A stretch of 50,025 bases of DNA, taken from NCBI GenBank assembly GCA_944390025.1, contig CALXOK010000011.1, forward strand, positions 1 through 50,025. The letters run 5' to 3'. A program made the position numbers and the translations under genes. Positions 25,534 through 34,322 of this stretch are shown here, in pieces (position 1 is the first letter of the stretch; each line of letters starts with the position of its first letter). Origin of the DNA: an uncultured Spirochaetales bacterium (lineage in GTDB: Bacteria > Spirochaetota > Spirochaetia > Sphaerochaetales > Sphaerochaetaceae). The notes beneath the pieces were generated by a model that was given only the letters and a program-made list of their open reading frames with translations, made no database searches and had not been told where the DNA came from.

Positions 25534-26916
25534 ATGGAGAAACGTGAAAACCTTGCAAGCAGAATCGGTTTCATTCTGCTCAGTGCAGGTTGTGCAATCG
25601 GACTGGGCAACGTCTGGCGCTTTCCCTACATCACAGGAAAGAACGGAGGAGCCAGCTTCGTCCTGATTTACCTGCTGTTCCTGGTCATTCTCGGGCTGCC
25701 GATCATGATCATGGAATTCGCCATCGGAAGAGCCTCTAGACAGAACATCGCTCTCAGCCTCAGGACTCTCGAGCCTGAAGGAACGAAATGGCACTGGTAC
25801 GGCCCTCTGGCAATCGCAGGCAACTACCTGCTGATGATGTTCTACACGACAATCGCCGGCTGGCTGCTTTATTATTTCTATACGACAATCATCGGGGACA
25901 TGAGCGGTCTGACAAGTCAGGAAGTATCCGCTGTCTTCTCTGATCTCACCGCAGCACCTGTGCTCCAGATCTTCTGGATGGTCGTCACAGTATCCCTGTG
26001 CATGTTCATCGTCGCCCAGGGACTGCAGTCCGGCGTCGAGAAAATCACCAAGATAATGATGATTTGTCTTCTGACAATCATCGTCGTGCTTGCAGTCAGA
26101 AGCTGCCTCCTGCCCGGAGCAGGCGAAGGCCTCCTGTTCTACATAAAGCCCGACTTCTCGAAAATGATGGATATCGGCTTCGGCACAGTCGTGTATGAAG
26201 CACTCGGACAGTCATTCTTCACACTCTCAATCGGAATCGGAGCCATGTCAATCTTCGGCTCCTACATCGACCGCAAGCATGCGCTTGCAGGAGAGAGCAT
26301 CAGAATCATCTGCCTCGACACCTTCGTCGCACTCACATCAGGACTCATCATATTCCCGGCATGCTCATCCTTTGGAATCGAAGCCGGACAGGGACCGTCC
26401 CTGATCTTCGTCACACTGCCCAACATCTTCGCCCAGATGACAGCAGGATCCCTCTGGGGAGGTCTTTTCTTCCTCTTCATGAGCTTCGCAGCACTGACAA
26501 CTGTCATTGCGGTCTTCGAGAACATCATCTCCTACTGGATGGACTGCCGCGGCTGGACAAGAAAGAAGGCCTGCACAGTCAACTTCTTTCTCATCATCCT
26601 CCTTTCCCTGCCCTGTATCTTCGGCTACAACGTGCTCTCAGGCTTCCAGCCGTTCGGAGAGGGAAGTGCGGTACTCGATCTGGAAGACTTCCTCGTCAGC
26701 AATCTTCTTCTCCCCTTCGGCTCACTTCTCTTCCTCCTTTTCTGCACTCAGCGTTACGGCTGGGGATTTGAGAAGTTCATAAAGGAAGCCAATGAAGGAG
26801 AAGGCGTGAAGTTCCCGCGCTGGGCAAGATGGTACTGCACCATCGGCATCCCTATAATCATCATTGTCATCATGGCAAAGGGCATCTGGGACAAATTCGC
26901 CCCGATGTTTGCTTGA
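25534..26916 (+). CDS. Sodium-dependent transporter, NSS/SNF family
   Basis: 460 residues with about eleven or twelve transmembrane helices. The N-terminal signature GCAIGLGNVWRFPYITGKNGG forms the sodium and substrate sites in LeuT-type transporters. Bacterial members import amino acids such as tryptophan, tyrosine, leucine or alanine with Na+. Start chosen at the ATG at 25534 (MEKRENLASR), with AAAGG upstream; the frame extends to 25444 but that part is leader and terminator. The substrate cannot be predicted. Placement near gdhA fits amino-acid fermentation. Confidence 0.92.
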   Translation: MEKRENLASRIGFILLSAGCAIGLGNVWRFPYITGKNGGASFVLIYLLFLVILGLPIMIMEFAIGRASRQNIALSLRTLEPEGTKWHWYGPLAIAGNYLLMMFYTTIAGWLLYYFYTTIIGDMSGLTSQEVSAVFSDLTAAPVLQIFWMVVTVSLCMFIVAQGLQSGVEKITKIMMICLLTIIVVLAVRSCLLPGAGEGLLFYIKPDFSKMMDIGFGTVVYEALGQSFFTLSIGIGAMSIFGSYIDRKHALAGESIRIICLDTFVALTSGLIIFPACSSFGIEAGQGPSLIFVTLPNIFAQMTAGSLWGGLFFLFMSFAALTTVIAVFENIISYWMDCRGWTRKKACTVNFFLIILLSLPCIFGYNVLSGFQPFGEGSAVLDLEDFLVSNLLLPFGSLLFLLFCTQRYGWGFEKFIKEANEGEGVKFPRWARWYCTIGIPIIIIVIMAKGIWDKFAPMFA

Positions 26917-26922
26917 AATCAG

Positions 26923-26951
26923 GCGGGAGCATGTTGACCACAGGCTCCCGC
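26923..26951 (+). terminator. Terminator of the NSS transporter gene
   Basis: A perfect 8-bp GCGGGAGC/GCTCCCGC stem followed by TCATTATTTTATT. The promoter of the next gene overlaps its right side. Confidence 0.85.
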
Positions 26952-26961
26952 TCATTATTTT
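26934..26961 (+). promoter_or_regulatory. Promoter of the HPt gene, possibly leaderless
   Basis: TTGACC (26934-26939) and TATTTT (26956-26961) with 16-base spacing. The -10 box ends 8 bases before the ATG and no Shine-Dalgarno site exists, so the mRNA should start at or next to the start codon. Confidence 0.5.
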
Positions 26962-26969
26962 ATTAGTAC

Positions 26970-27302
26970 ATGAACATAAAGACATTCGCCGAGAAAACCG
27001 GAATCGACTATGAGAAAGTGATGGAAGATTTCTGCGGAGACACCGCAGCCCTCAAAGAGAAGATTCTCTCCTTTGAGCCGGACTGTTCCCTTCCCTCCCT
27101 CAAAGCCGCCATTGAAGAGAAGAACGAGGATACTGTGCACTCAATCGCACACAGAATCAGGAAGAATGCTGAAAAGCTCACCCTGAATGAAATCGCACGC
27201 CTTGCCAGAAAACTTGAAGAAGCGGACACAGAACGTTTCCAGAGCCTGGTAGAGCCACTTGAAAAAGAAATTTCCGCCTATAAAACAGCCCTGGACAGCT
27301 GA
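26970..27302 (+). CDS. Orphan HPt-domain phosphotransfer protein
   Basis: A 110-residue all-helical protein resembling histidine phosphotransfer domains. The likely phospho-accepting residue is His61 in IAHRIRKNAEKL, matching the AHxLKGxxxxL pattern although Leu-Lys-Gly is replaced by Ile-Arg-Lys. It would relay phosphate between a hybrid kinase and a response regulator, neither of which is encoded nearby. The loss of the usual Lys-Gly pair may mean weak or altered exchange. It is a single gene with its own promoter, and the start codon is the only plausible one. Confidence 0.7.
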   Translation: MNIKTFAEKTGIDYEKVMEDFCGDTAALKEKILSFEPDCSLPSLKAAIEEKNEDTVHSIAHRIRKNAEKLTLNEIARLARKLEEADTERFQSLVEPLEKEISAYKTALDS

Positions 27303-27382
27303 TAACACGCAAGAGAGAACACCAGAGTGCATCAGCAAGATGTTGTTGACACATAAGGATTTTATGTATGGAAAAACAATGC

Positions 27383-27411
27383 TTGACAGCTGGAGGAAAA
27401 TGCATTTAGAT
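27383..27411 (+). promoter_or_regulatory. Promoter of a possible small RNA
   Basis: A perfect TTGACA (27383-27388), a 17-base spacer and TTAGAT (27406-27411). No gene follows before a strong terminator 60 bases on. Confidence 0.5.
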
Positions 27412-27417
27412 GTTCAT

Positions 27418-27504
27418 AAATAAATAGTTCTTTTTCGGACATATAAGATTCCTCCATTCGAAGAATACACCCTCTCCAGCGTGAACGCAGAGAGGGATTT
27501 TTTT
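27418..27504 (+). ncRNA. Possible small RNA with CCUCC motif, about 87 nt
   Basis: Predicted from the promoter at 27383-27411 and the terminator at 27470-27504 (CCCTCTC/GAGAGGG, seven T). The body contains CCTCC at 27451-27455, the same anti-Shine-Dalgarno core seen in the two sigma-54-type RNAs at 43.2-43.4 kb. No open frame with a ribosome site spans it. The terminator could instead belong to the HPt gene 170 bases upstream. Confidence 0.35.
27470..27504 (+). terminator. Strong rho-independent terminator
   Basis: A CCCTCTC/GAGAGGG stem with a 13-base loop, then A and seven T. Confidence 0.9.
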
Positions 27505-27593
27505 CACCAGAAATTTATGTCACTGTCATCTTGCATATCGAGGGGTTGCATGCTGGAGGAAAGAGAAAGGGACTCTTATAGTGGAGGTAGAGT

Positions 27594-27953
27594 ATGTTGG
27601 TAGTCGTGAGAAGGCCCCGTACTGAGTTCTCTCTGAATGGGGATGTACCCAGAAAGCTTATTCAAAGTCTTGTCTCTGAATATGGCCCTGACAATGTGAA
27701 GGTTGAAGAAGACGATATGATGAATGTTGAAGAAATGGACTGGTACAAGGAAGAGGCTTCAAAGGATACTCCCGGCAGGGCTCTTCGCTTCTATCGCAAG
27801 CTGGCAGGCATGACTCAGCCTGAACTTGCACAGAAACTCGGAACAACAAAACAGTTCGTATCCAATCTTGAAAATGGCATAAAACCAATAAGCAGGCTGA
27901 TGGCAAAGAAGCTATCTGAGACCTTCAATGTTCCTGCAGCCAGATTCATTTGA
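27594..27953 (+). CDS. XRE-family helix-turn-helix regulator, antitoxin-like
   Basis: 119 residues. The C-terminal half is a Cro/C1-type HTH (ALRFYRKLAGMTQPELAQKLGTTKQFVSNLENG, residues about 63-95). The N-terminal 60 residues are acidic and not a domain I know. Size and layout resemble antitoxins of type II systems, but no toxin gene lies on either side, so it may be an orphan antitoxin or a small autoregulator. A good GGAGG site precedes the ATG. The region between the preceding terminator and this gene has no other frame. Confidence 0.8.
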   Translation: MLVVVRRPRTEFSLNGDVPRKLIQSLVSEYGPDNVKVEEDDMMNVEEMDWYKEEASKDTPGRALRFYRKLAGMTQPELAQKLGTTKQFVSNLENGIKPISRLMAKKLSETFNVPAARFI

Positions 27954-28055
27954 GGCTGTGAAAAAAACGGAAATTCATCTCGCCTTTTTTATGATGGAGT
28001 CTTTTTGCCGGTGTAGTGTAAGATTTTTCGCATTGCGAAAATTATCCCTGCCCGG

Positions 28056-29027
28056 TCAGTCAACCGTATTGCCGATAAGAAGGCCGAGCTTCTCACGCAC
28101 AGGCAGGAAACGTCCTCTGTTTCCGTTGGCAGAATAGTAGCAGTACCAGGTTTTCTCCTGAGCACGGTAAGAGACACAGCAGGAGGTGAAACAGCGGCTT
28201 GCCCAGCCCTCCTGAGGGTTTCTCATGAGTTCTCTTGAGAGTGTGAAATGCTCTCCGTCCGGGGATGTAAGCAGAAGGATGGCAGACTGGCTCTGACGCT
28301 TCTTCTCATCAAAGAAAAAGGCTGTCTGGAAAGCGGCAAGACCGTCAGAACAGACAACGAAGCTGAAAGAGCCAAGCGCAAGATTCGAATAGCGGCTGTC
28401 GGGGTCCATCTTCATTACAGGCTGCTTCCTGATTGAATATCCTTCGTTTATGAAATCGCTCTCAGCATAGGAAAGACAGGCACTGGCCTTCTGGCCGGTA
28501 TCATACATCCTGACTTCCGATGCAGTGAAATAAAGACGGTAGCGGCCGCACCATGAGACAATCTGTGGATGGGCAAGACGGGGGACTGAATAGTCCGATG
28601 CATAGGGGATATCAGATGCCGAGAGAATGACCTGCTCCTTGGACCAGAGCTTCAGGTCTCCGGAAGTGCGCATGTAAATACGGGAGACAGTCTTTCTCAG
28701 ATTCAGCCTCTTCTTGTTCTGATAGTCATAGTCATGCCCCTCGTAAATGAGGTAGTAGACATTCTTCTCCTTGTATATCGAAGGATAGTGTCCTCTGAGT
28801 GCAATCAGGGCAACCCTCTTCCAGTCAAAGCCGGATGAGGAGACATAGTGCTCGATACCAAGCCAGGTGTGGGCGAAAAGATGCCAGGCACCGTCACTGG
28901 AATCATCAGGCATGAGTATGCATGGAGATGAAAGGCGGCTTTCCCACCAGGAGCTCTGCCAGACAGGCTCCTCGCTGTAGCTGGCCCACACTGCCTTCGT
29001 GAGGCTTGCCGTATCCTGCAGCCTCAT
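28056..29027 (-). CDS. Glycoside-hydrolase-like beta-propeller protein
   Basis: 323 residues without a signal peptide. Repeated short beta-strand units with aromatic and acidic residues (WWESRLSSPCILMPDD, WHLFAHTWLG, VYYLIYEGHDYDY, YRLYFTASEVRMYD) are of the kind seen in five-bladed propellers of GH32/43/68/117-like enzymes. A cytosolic sugar-processing role is inferred, with low certainty. It is the last gene of a minus-strand group with a small membrane protein, lspA and a Nif3-like gene, and its start overlaps the membrane-protein stop by four bases. Confidence 0.5.
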   Translation of the reverse strand: MRLQDTASLTKAVWASYSEEPVWQSSWWESRLSSPCILMPDDSSDGAWHLFAHTWLGIEHYVSSSGFDWKRVALIALRGHYPSIYKEKNVYYLIYEGHDYDYQNKKRLNLRKTVSRIYMRTSGDLKLWSKEQVILSASDIPYASDYSVPRLAHPQIVSWCGRYRLYFTASEVRMYDTGQKASACLSYAESDFINEGYSIRKQPVMKMDPDSRYSNLALGSFSFVVCSDGLAAFQTAFFFDEKKRQSQSAILLLTSPDGEHFTLSRELMRNPQEGWASRCFTSCCVSYRAQEKTWYCYYSANGNRGRFLPVREKLGLLIGNTVD

Positions 29028-29317
29028 TCAGTCTTTCCCCTTCCCTTCCTTCCGGAAGAGAAAATCGGATCCATTTTCTCTTCAAGATTGAACTTATCTA
29101 TTGCCCATTTCACGAGCTTTGAATATGCAAAGAAACCAAGGACAATCGCAGCGAGGAAGACAAGAATCATCAGCGCAGGAACAAGGCCTGATTCAGGAAA
29201 GAAAGAGGCAATCACGTTGATGATAATCAGTCCGATGCCGAAAAAGAGGCACAGCAATACGATATTCACAATGGTCGCGACAAGCATGAAGATGAGTGTA
29301 TTAGTTTTTTTGTTCAT
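29024..29317 (-). CDS. Small membrane protein, two transmembrane segments
   Basis: 97 residues with hydrophobic segments at about 8-38 and 45-66 and a basic C-terminal tail (FSSGRKGRGK). I recall similar spirochaete proteins being labelled leader peptide processing enzyme, but no catalytic motif is visible and I would not rely on that name. Its position between lspA and the propeller gene, with a four-base overlap to the latter, points to one transcript. Confidence 0.65.
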   Translation of the reverse strand: MNKKTNTLIFMLVATIVNIVLLCLFFGIGLIIINVIASFFPESGLVPALMILVFLAAIVLGFFAYSKLVKWAIDKFNLEEKMDPIFSSGRKGRGKTE

Positions 29318-29346
29318 AATTTCTATCCGTTATTACGCTCAATATA

Positions 29347-29856
29347 TCATTTATTCTTTTTATGAGCAAAAGACAGAAGGATGACCAGCAGGAACACGGA
29401 AACCACGACACTTGCATCCGCGATGTTCCATGTGGGGAAATACTCCATACCCAGAAAGCCATACACCTTCACAGAAATCCAGTCCACGACCCTGAGACTT
29501 CTGAAAATCCTGTCGATAAGATTGCCCACTCCTCCGCCAAGGATGCCTGCAAGGCACAGCCGCTCAGCACATGTGAACTCTCCATCATAACGTTTTGCCA
29601 CGATGAGCCAGGCTACAAAACAAAGCAGCACTGCAGGAAGGATTATGAAAAGAGCAATCTTGAGCGGCAGGTCAAAAGACGAGCCGAGGGAGAAAGCGAC
29701 AGCATCGTTTCTGACGTGTATGATTCTCAGAAAACCGGAAAAAAAGCTCCAGCCGACAGTGTTCTCTTCAAGCGTGCTTACAATCCAGAGCTTCGTCACC
29801 TGATCCAGAATGACAACCGCAGTGGAAAGGATAAAAGGTCTCAGTCTCCTCATCAT
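29347..29856 (-). CDS. lspA: Lipoprotein signal peptidase
   Basis: Signal peptidase II, a polytopic membrane aspartyl protease that removes lipoprotein signal peptides after lipidation of cysteine. 169 residues, four transmembrane helices, and the family motifs DQVTKLW, RNDAVAFS, GGGVGNLIDR and FPTWNIADASV; the aspartates of the last two are the catalytic pair. Its presence fits the lipoprotein encoded at 11386. The start ATG overlaps the stop of the upstream Nif3-like gene (ATGA). Confidence 0.95.
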   Translation of the reverse strand: MMRRLRPFILSTAVVILDQVTKLWIVSTLEENTVGWSFFSGFLRIIHVRNDAVAFSLGSSFDLPLKIALFIILPAVLLCFVAWLIVAKRYDGEFTCAERLCLAGILGGGVGNLIDRIFRSLRVVDWISVKVYGFLGMEYFPTWNIADASVVVSVFLLVILLSFAHKKNK

Positions 29857-30611
29857 AAGGCGGTTCTGTTGTCGATGAAGACCGTCTCCAGTCCGTACTC
29901 TTTATTAAGGAAGCGTCCGACTGCCTTCACTCCGAAGACCTCACTCTGGTAGTGACCGCCGCAGACCATGTTCATCCCGCTTTCCTTGAGCGTATGGTAA
30001 AGCTCATGACGGCACTCGCCTGTGACATAGCAGTCGAGTCCGGCTTCCATCGCCTGGAAAACATCGTCAGCCGCACCGCCAGAGATGATGCCGACAGTCC
30101 TCACCTCCTCCTTTCCGAAAGGAAGGATTGTCATGCCGTAAAGCGCGCTGAAGCCAAGAAGCTTGGCAATCTCCTCGCATGTCATCTCAAAAGGAAGTGC
30201 TCCCTTGAAGCCGATGTACTGCCCGTTGTAAAGGCCGAAGGGGTCGTATTCCTTCATGCCCAGGCTCAAGGCCATCTGGGCATTGTTTCCAAGCACAGGA
30301 TGCGCGTCCAGTGGAAGATGACAGGCGTAAAGTGCCATGTCATTGTCCATCAGTGTCTTCACCCGGCTGTAATGGATACCGTCAATGGCTATCGGACGGC
30401 CCCAGAAAAAACCGTGATGGACAAACAGCATGTCAGCACCGTTCTCAAGTGCCTTGTCGATGCTCATCTGGCAGGCATCCACCGCAAGCGCGACCTTCTT
30501 TATCTCCTTGTCAGGAGAGCAGGCAACCTGCACTCCGTTGAGGGAAATATCATCAAAAGCTGAAATGTTCAGCTGCTCAGTCAGTATCTTGTCCAGTTCT
30601 TTGAGTTTCAT
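29853..30611 (-). CDS. Nif3-like dinuclear metal centre protein
   Basis: 252 residues of the Nif3/YbgI/DUF34 family. Metal ligands are visible as LFVHHGFFWG (His pair), LYACHLPLDAHP and the C-terminal GECRHE and CGGHYQSE. Related proteins form hexameric toroids; some act as GTP cyclohydrolase-like enzymes, but the general function is unsettled. First gene of the lspA group; its ATG at 30611 has no obvious strong site upstream. Confidence 0.92.
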   Translation of the reverse strand: MKLKELDKILTEQLNISAFDDISLNGVQVACSPDKEIKKVALAVDACQMSIDKALENGADMLFVHHGFFWGRPIAIDGIHYSRVKTLMDNDMALYACHLPLDAHPVLGNNAQMALSLGMKEYDPFGLYNGQYIGFKGALPFEMTCEEIAKLLGFSALYGMTILPFGKEEVRTVGIISGGAADDVFQAMEAGLDCYVTGECRHELYHTLKESGMNMVCGGHYQSEVFGVKAVGRFLNKEYGLETVFIDNRTAL

Positions 30612-30867
30612 AACTCTGGATTATAAAGAAAAAAAAACCATGTTTCCATGTTTTGACCAACATTTCACAAGACACTCAAACTTTCTTCATCAAAGAAGTC
30701 TATCTTATAGTCAGTTACAGGGAGCAAAAAGCCCCAATTATATAAACCTGAGAAAAAAGAAGCCCGACAAGCTGGAGGCGGACGCCCGCCCGGAAGCTTG
30801 AAAGCTTCTTTTCCAGTTTTCAGGGCAAATTGCCAAGCCCCTCTGCTTGATATAAACTTTCCATACA

Positions 30868-32742
30868 ATGAAAGAAGAACTGGCAATAGAGGAAATATCC
30901 TTTTCCTATGATGAATCGGTACTCTCCTATAAAGATGCATCCGGGGGTATCACTGGACAGAACAGGGCAATGGAGGCTCTGCGCCTTGCCTTGAAGACAA
31001 ACCGCACAGGCTACAACATCTTCATCTGCGGGGATTTCGGAACAGGAAGGCTGACAGCACTCCGTGAGGAGGTGGACTCTGTCATCACGGACGCATCCTT
31101 TATAAAAGATGTCATATACACATTCAATCCGTCTGACGCGACCAGTCCTCTTTCGCTGGTACTTGAGAAAGGTGAAGCCCGGACTCTCTCATCTCTTCTT
31201 TCAAGTCTCACTGAATCCGATTACAAAGAAAAGATAGCAAAGGCCCTTGAGACCGTCTCAGACAGGAATGCGGCAGAATACCTCAGAAAGCTTCTCTCCT
31301 GTCCTTTCAATGAGCGCATCAGGAAGCCCTACCTCGTGCTCGACAGAAGCACTGCATCCCAGCGCCCCTTCATTCTCGAGACACATCCATCTGCGGAGAA
31401 CCTTTTCGGCTACAGCAGTGATGATGAGATCATACCGGGCTCCTACATGAAGGCATCCGGAGGCTTTCTCGTGCTTTTTGCAGATGAAGTGCTTTCAATC
31501 AAAGGACTCTGGGATGAGCTCAAGCGCCATATGGATGCCACTGCAATGGCGGTAAAGGGAAGCTATGTGCAGGACTCCCTTAGCAGGGACTCCCGCCTCA
31601 GGCCCCAGACCATAGGCCTTCAGACAAAGGTCATCCTCCTTGCAAGCGACGATTTGTATGAGGACCTGTGCCAGAAAGATGAGGACTTCCTGAGGCTTTT
31701 CAAGTCCTCTCCTCAGTTTGATTACCGCATGAAGGCTGACAAGGACGGCATCGCCGGCACCCTCTCATACCTCAGGCAGGAAGCACACAGGTGCGGTAAG
31801 GAAATAACGGACAAGGCCCTGCTTGCCCTGCTTCGCTACTCATCATGGTTTGCTGAAAGCCGGAACCATCTGACAAGCCAGCTTTCCATCCTCGGGGATA
31901 TCATCAGCGAGGCATCCGTCAGTGCAGAAGAAAGTATAAATGACAATGACATCCGCATTGCTGTAAAGGCAAGGGAGTATGCCACAGGGCTGGCAGAGGA
32001 GAGAATCAACGAGGAAATCGCATCAGGAGACCTTCTTGTCAGCGTTGACGGAATGAAAACCGGAGTTGTCAACGGCCTTGCCGTCATGGACCGCGGACTT
32101 GCCTCCTTCGGCACGCCTGCCGTAATTTCCGCAACAGTCGCCCCGGGAAGCGAGGGGATTGTCAACATCGAGCATGAGGCGGGCCTGTCAGGAGAAATCC
32201 ACGACAAAGGACTTCTGATTCTCGAAGGCTACTTGAGGAAGGTCTATGCGATGAACTTCCCACTGTCAATCTATGCCGGAATCTGCTTTGAGCAGAACTA
32301 CAGCGAGATAGACGGAGACAGCGCCTCATCATCAGAGCTATACGCACTTCTTTCCGCAATCGGGGAAATCCCGGTACGACAGGATATCGCAGTGACAGGA
32401 TCGGTCAATCAGATGGGTCTTCTCCAGCCTGTAGGCGGAATAAATGAGAAAATAACCGGCTTCTACCACACCTGCCTCACATGCACTCTCACAGGACGTC
32501 AGGGCGTCATAATACCGGTGCAGAACATACGCAACCTCATCCTTCCGGAGGAAGTCGAGGATGCAATCAGGAAAGGACTTTTCCACATCTACGCAGTCTC
32601 TGACATAGAGGAAGGAATGGAAATCATGACAGGTCTTCCTTCCGGGAAGAGGAATGCCAAAGGAGTCTTCCCTCCTGGCTCCTTCAACCGTCTGATTGAA
32701 GACAGGCTCAAAAAGCTCTTTGAGAAGGGAAAGTCTAGCTGA
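30868..32742 (+). CDS. Lon-like ATP-dependent protease (LonB type)
   Basis: 624 residues: an N-terminal AAA-type region and a C-terminal Lon protease domain (about 400-600). The catalytic dyad is Ser in DGDSASSSELYALL and Lys in GGINEKITGF. The Walker A position reads GDFGTGRLTA, with Arg where Lys is usual and no Ser/Thr, so ATP use is uncertain; Walker B is LVLFADE. There is no classic Lon N domain, so this belongs to the LonB or AAA_32 group. No Shine-Dalgarno site; a -10 box ends 9 to 11 bases before the ATG, so a leader of about 3 to 5 bases is expected. It may degrade damaged or regulatory proteins in the cytosol. Confidence 0.88.
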   Translation: MKEELAIEEISFSYDESVLSYKDASGGITGQNRAMEALRLALKTNRTGYNIFICGDFGTGRLTALREEVDSVITDASFIKDVIYTFNPSDATSPLSLVLEKGEARTLSSLLSSLTESDYKEKIAKALETVSDRNAAEYLRKLLSCPFNERIRKPYLVLDRSTASQRPFILETHPSAENLFGYSSDDEIIPGSYMKASGGFLVLFADEVLSIKGLWDELKRHMDATAMAVKGSYVQDSLSRDSRLRPQTIGLQTKVILLASDDLYEDLCQKDEDFLRLFKSSPQFDYRMKADKDGIAGTLSYLRQEAHRCGKEITDKALLALLRYSSWFAESRNHLTSQLSILGDIISEASVSAEESINDNDIRIAVKAREYATGLAEERINEEIASGDLLVSVDGMKTGVVNGLAVMDRGLASFGTPAVISATVAPGSEGIVNIEHEAGLSGEIHDKGLLILEGYLRKVYAMNFPLSIYAGICFEQNYSEIDGDSASSSELYALLSAIGEIPVRQDIAVTGSVNQMGLLQPVGGINEKITGFYHTCLTCTLTGRQGVIIPVQNIRNLILPEEVEDAIRKGLFHIYAVSDIEEGMEIMTGLPSGKRNAKGVFPPGSFNRLIEDRLKKLFEKGKSS

Positions 32743-32746
32743 AATC

Positions 32747-33493
32747 TCAGCTCATTGCCCATGAGTAAAGAAGGATTCCTGCCGCCACGGAGACATTCAC
32801 AGAACCCTTCGCGCCATACTGCTCAATACTGACCTTCCCTGAGCACAGTCTGAGCACATCAGGACTCACCCCGTCCTCCTCACTGCCAAGAACGCAGATG
32901 GCATCTGAGGGGAAAGTGAATGATGAAAGGCTTTCTCCTCCCGTCTCAAGGGCAAAGCATTCCCGCTCTTTCAGGAAATCGAGAGAAGAGACAACCGTGT
33001 ACGGGATAACATCCACAGCACCTCTTGAAGTCCTGATACATCTCGGGCTTCTCACATCACCGCAGCCTTCCCTCAGATAGATATGGTCGACACAGAAGCT
33101 TTCCGCACTGCGGAATATCGCCCCGATATTATAAGGAGAGCGGATCCGGTCAAGAAAGAGACTGTGAGGCTTCACTGTCCTCACTCCTGCATCAAGACGA
33201 CCATCTTCTGTCACCAGATCCCAGTCCGCCGCCTCCTGGCCCAGAATCCTTAACAGAAGACAGTGGATATCCTTTCCGATAAGAGGGTCTCTGGTGATGA
33301 TGCACTGCGAGAAAAGACGGGAGAGAATCTTCTTGTCTTCTGCTGACACAAGAGTGCTTTCATCAACGATATCAGCAAGGGAGCGCAGGTAATCATCACT
33401 GTATTCCTCTGCTTTCATCTGATACATAAGATTCGCGCACTTTCTCAGCTGGACGCGGGGCTTAAGCGTCCTGATCTTCTTCGCACTTATCAT
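32747..33493 (-). CDS. TrmH/SpoU-family RNA 2'-O-methyltransferase
   Basis: 248 residues of the SPOUT class. The three SpoU motifs are present: [30 protein letters not shown], and [19 protein letters not shown]. They form the trefoil knot that binds S-adenosylmethionine and methylates ribose in tRNA or rRNA. The N-terminal 100 residues are helical and may bind the RNA. Start at the ATG at 33493 with GGAGAG 8 bases upstream; it overlaps the end of rsmI by 32 bases. Target nucleotide unknown. Confidence 0.88.
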   Translation of the reverse strand: MISAKKIRTLKPRVQLRKCANLMYQMKAEEYSDDYLRSLADIVDESTLVSAEDKKILSRLFSQCIITRDPLIGKDIHCLLLRILGQEAADWDLVTEDGRLDAGVRTVKPHSLFLDRIRSPYNIGAIFRSAESFCVDHIYLREGCGDVRSPRCIRTSRGAVDVIPYTVVSSLDFLKERECFALETGGESLSSFTFPSDAICVLGSEEDGVSPDVLRLCSGKVSIEQYGAKGSVNVSVAAGILLYSWAMS

Positions 33494-34175
33494 CAGAAGT
33501 CTCTCCAGAAGGAATGACAATGAGAACGAACTCACCCTTCACGCTCTGCCGTGACTGGAGGGAAGAGATGACTTCATCAACAGATGCCGGGAGGATTTCC
33601 TCAAACTGTTTGGTAAGCTCCCGCCCCATCACGATACGGCATGAAGGACAGACCGCCTTAATGTCTTCAAGGGTCTTGAGCACACGGAAAGGAGACTCAT
33701 AGATGATGAAGGCCTCTCCTCTTGAAGAAAGCTCTTCAAGCCTTTTTGTCCTCCGGCCCTTCTTCGGAGAAAGGAAGCCTTCAAAGGTGAAGGTCTTTCC
33801 CACATTGCCTGCCGCACTCAGGAGCGTGACAAAGGCACTTGCCCCGGGAATGGGGACAACCTTGTGTCCGGCCTCTCTCACGGCTGAGACAAGGCGGGCT
33901 CCGGGGTCTGAGACTCCGGGAGTCCCGGCATCGGACATATAAGCCACATCCTCTCCTCTGTCCATAAGGGAAATAATCCCCTTCGCACTTTCTTCCTCAT
34001 TATGCGCATGACATGCGATACAGCGCTTTTTAAGATTGAAATGAGAAAGGAGATTTCCTGTGTGTCTTGTATCCTCACAGGCGACGACATCCACGCTCTC
34101 CAGCACCTTCAGTGCTCTTAAAGTGATGTCATCAAGATTGCCGACCGGACCTGCCACCATGTATAAAGTGCTCAT
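33462..34175 (-). CDS. rsmI: 16S rRNA (cytidine-1402-2'-O)-methyltransferase RsmI
   Basis: 237 residues. Typical sequence [21 protein letters not shown] at the N-terminus, then [23 protein letters not shown] and a C-terminal [10 protein letters not shown]. It methylates C1402 in the decoding centre of 16S rRNA. The start at 34175 gives the standard N-terminus; no good Shine-Dalgarno site precedes it. A -35/-10 pair (TTGCAT at 34210-34205, TATTCT at 34187-34182, 17-base spacer) puts transcription start on the A of the ATG, so the mRNA is probably leaderless. Confidence 0.95.
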   Translation of the reverse strand: MSTLYMVAGPVGNLDDITLRALKVLESVDVVACEDTRHTGNLLSHFNLKKRCIACHAHNEEESAKGIISLMDRGEDVAYMSDAGTPGVSDPGARLVSAVREAGHKVVPIPGASAFVTLLSAAGNVGKTFTFEGFLSPKKGRRTKRLEELSSRGEAFIIYESPFRVLKTLEDIKAVCPSCRIVMGRELTKQFEEILPASVDEVISSLQSRQSVKGEFVLIVIPSGETSDDKCEEDQDA

Positions 34176-34181
34176 ACCCAG

Positions 34182-34210
34182 AGAATAACAGAGAAAGAAG
34201 GCCAATGCAA
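34182..34210 (-). promoter_or_regulatory. Promoter of rsmI, leaderless start
   Basis: TTGCAT and TATTCT with 17-base spacing on the minus strand. The -10 box ends 6 bases before the ATG, which sets +1 on the start codon. Confidence 0.5.
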
Positions 34211-34244
34211 AAGCCTGAATTATGGTGGTTTTCACCATCTCAAG

Positions 34245-34257
34245 GGTTAAATTAACC
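34245..34257 (+). promoter_or_regulatory. Palindrome upstream of the pspA promoter
   Basis: GGTTAAATTAACC, perfect 6-bp arms around one A, lies about 25 bases before the -24 element. It could bind the enhancer-binding activator of the sigma-54-type promoter, although activator sites are usually further upstream. Confidence 0.35.
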
Positions 34258-34280
34258 TCAAAAGGCCTCTTATGCTGACT

Positions 34281-34295
34281 TGGCATGGCTGTTGC
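34281..34295 (+). promoter_or_regulatory. Sigma-54-type promoter of pspA
   Basis: TTGGCATGGCTGTTGCA carries GG (34282-34283) and GC (34294-34295) ten bases apart, the invariant -24/-12 spacing of sigma-54 promoters. Transcription would start near 34307, 16 bases before the pspA ATG, with the AGGAG site in between. E. coli pspA uses sigma-54 and PspF, so the location is biologically sensible. Confidence 0.8.
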
Positions 34296-34322
34296 AATAA
34301 GAATGGCAAGAGGAGAAAGAAA

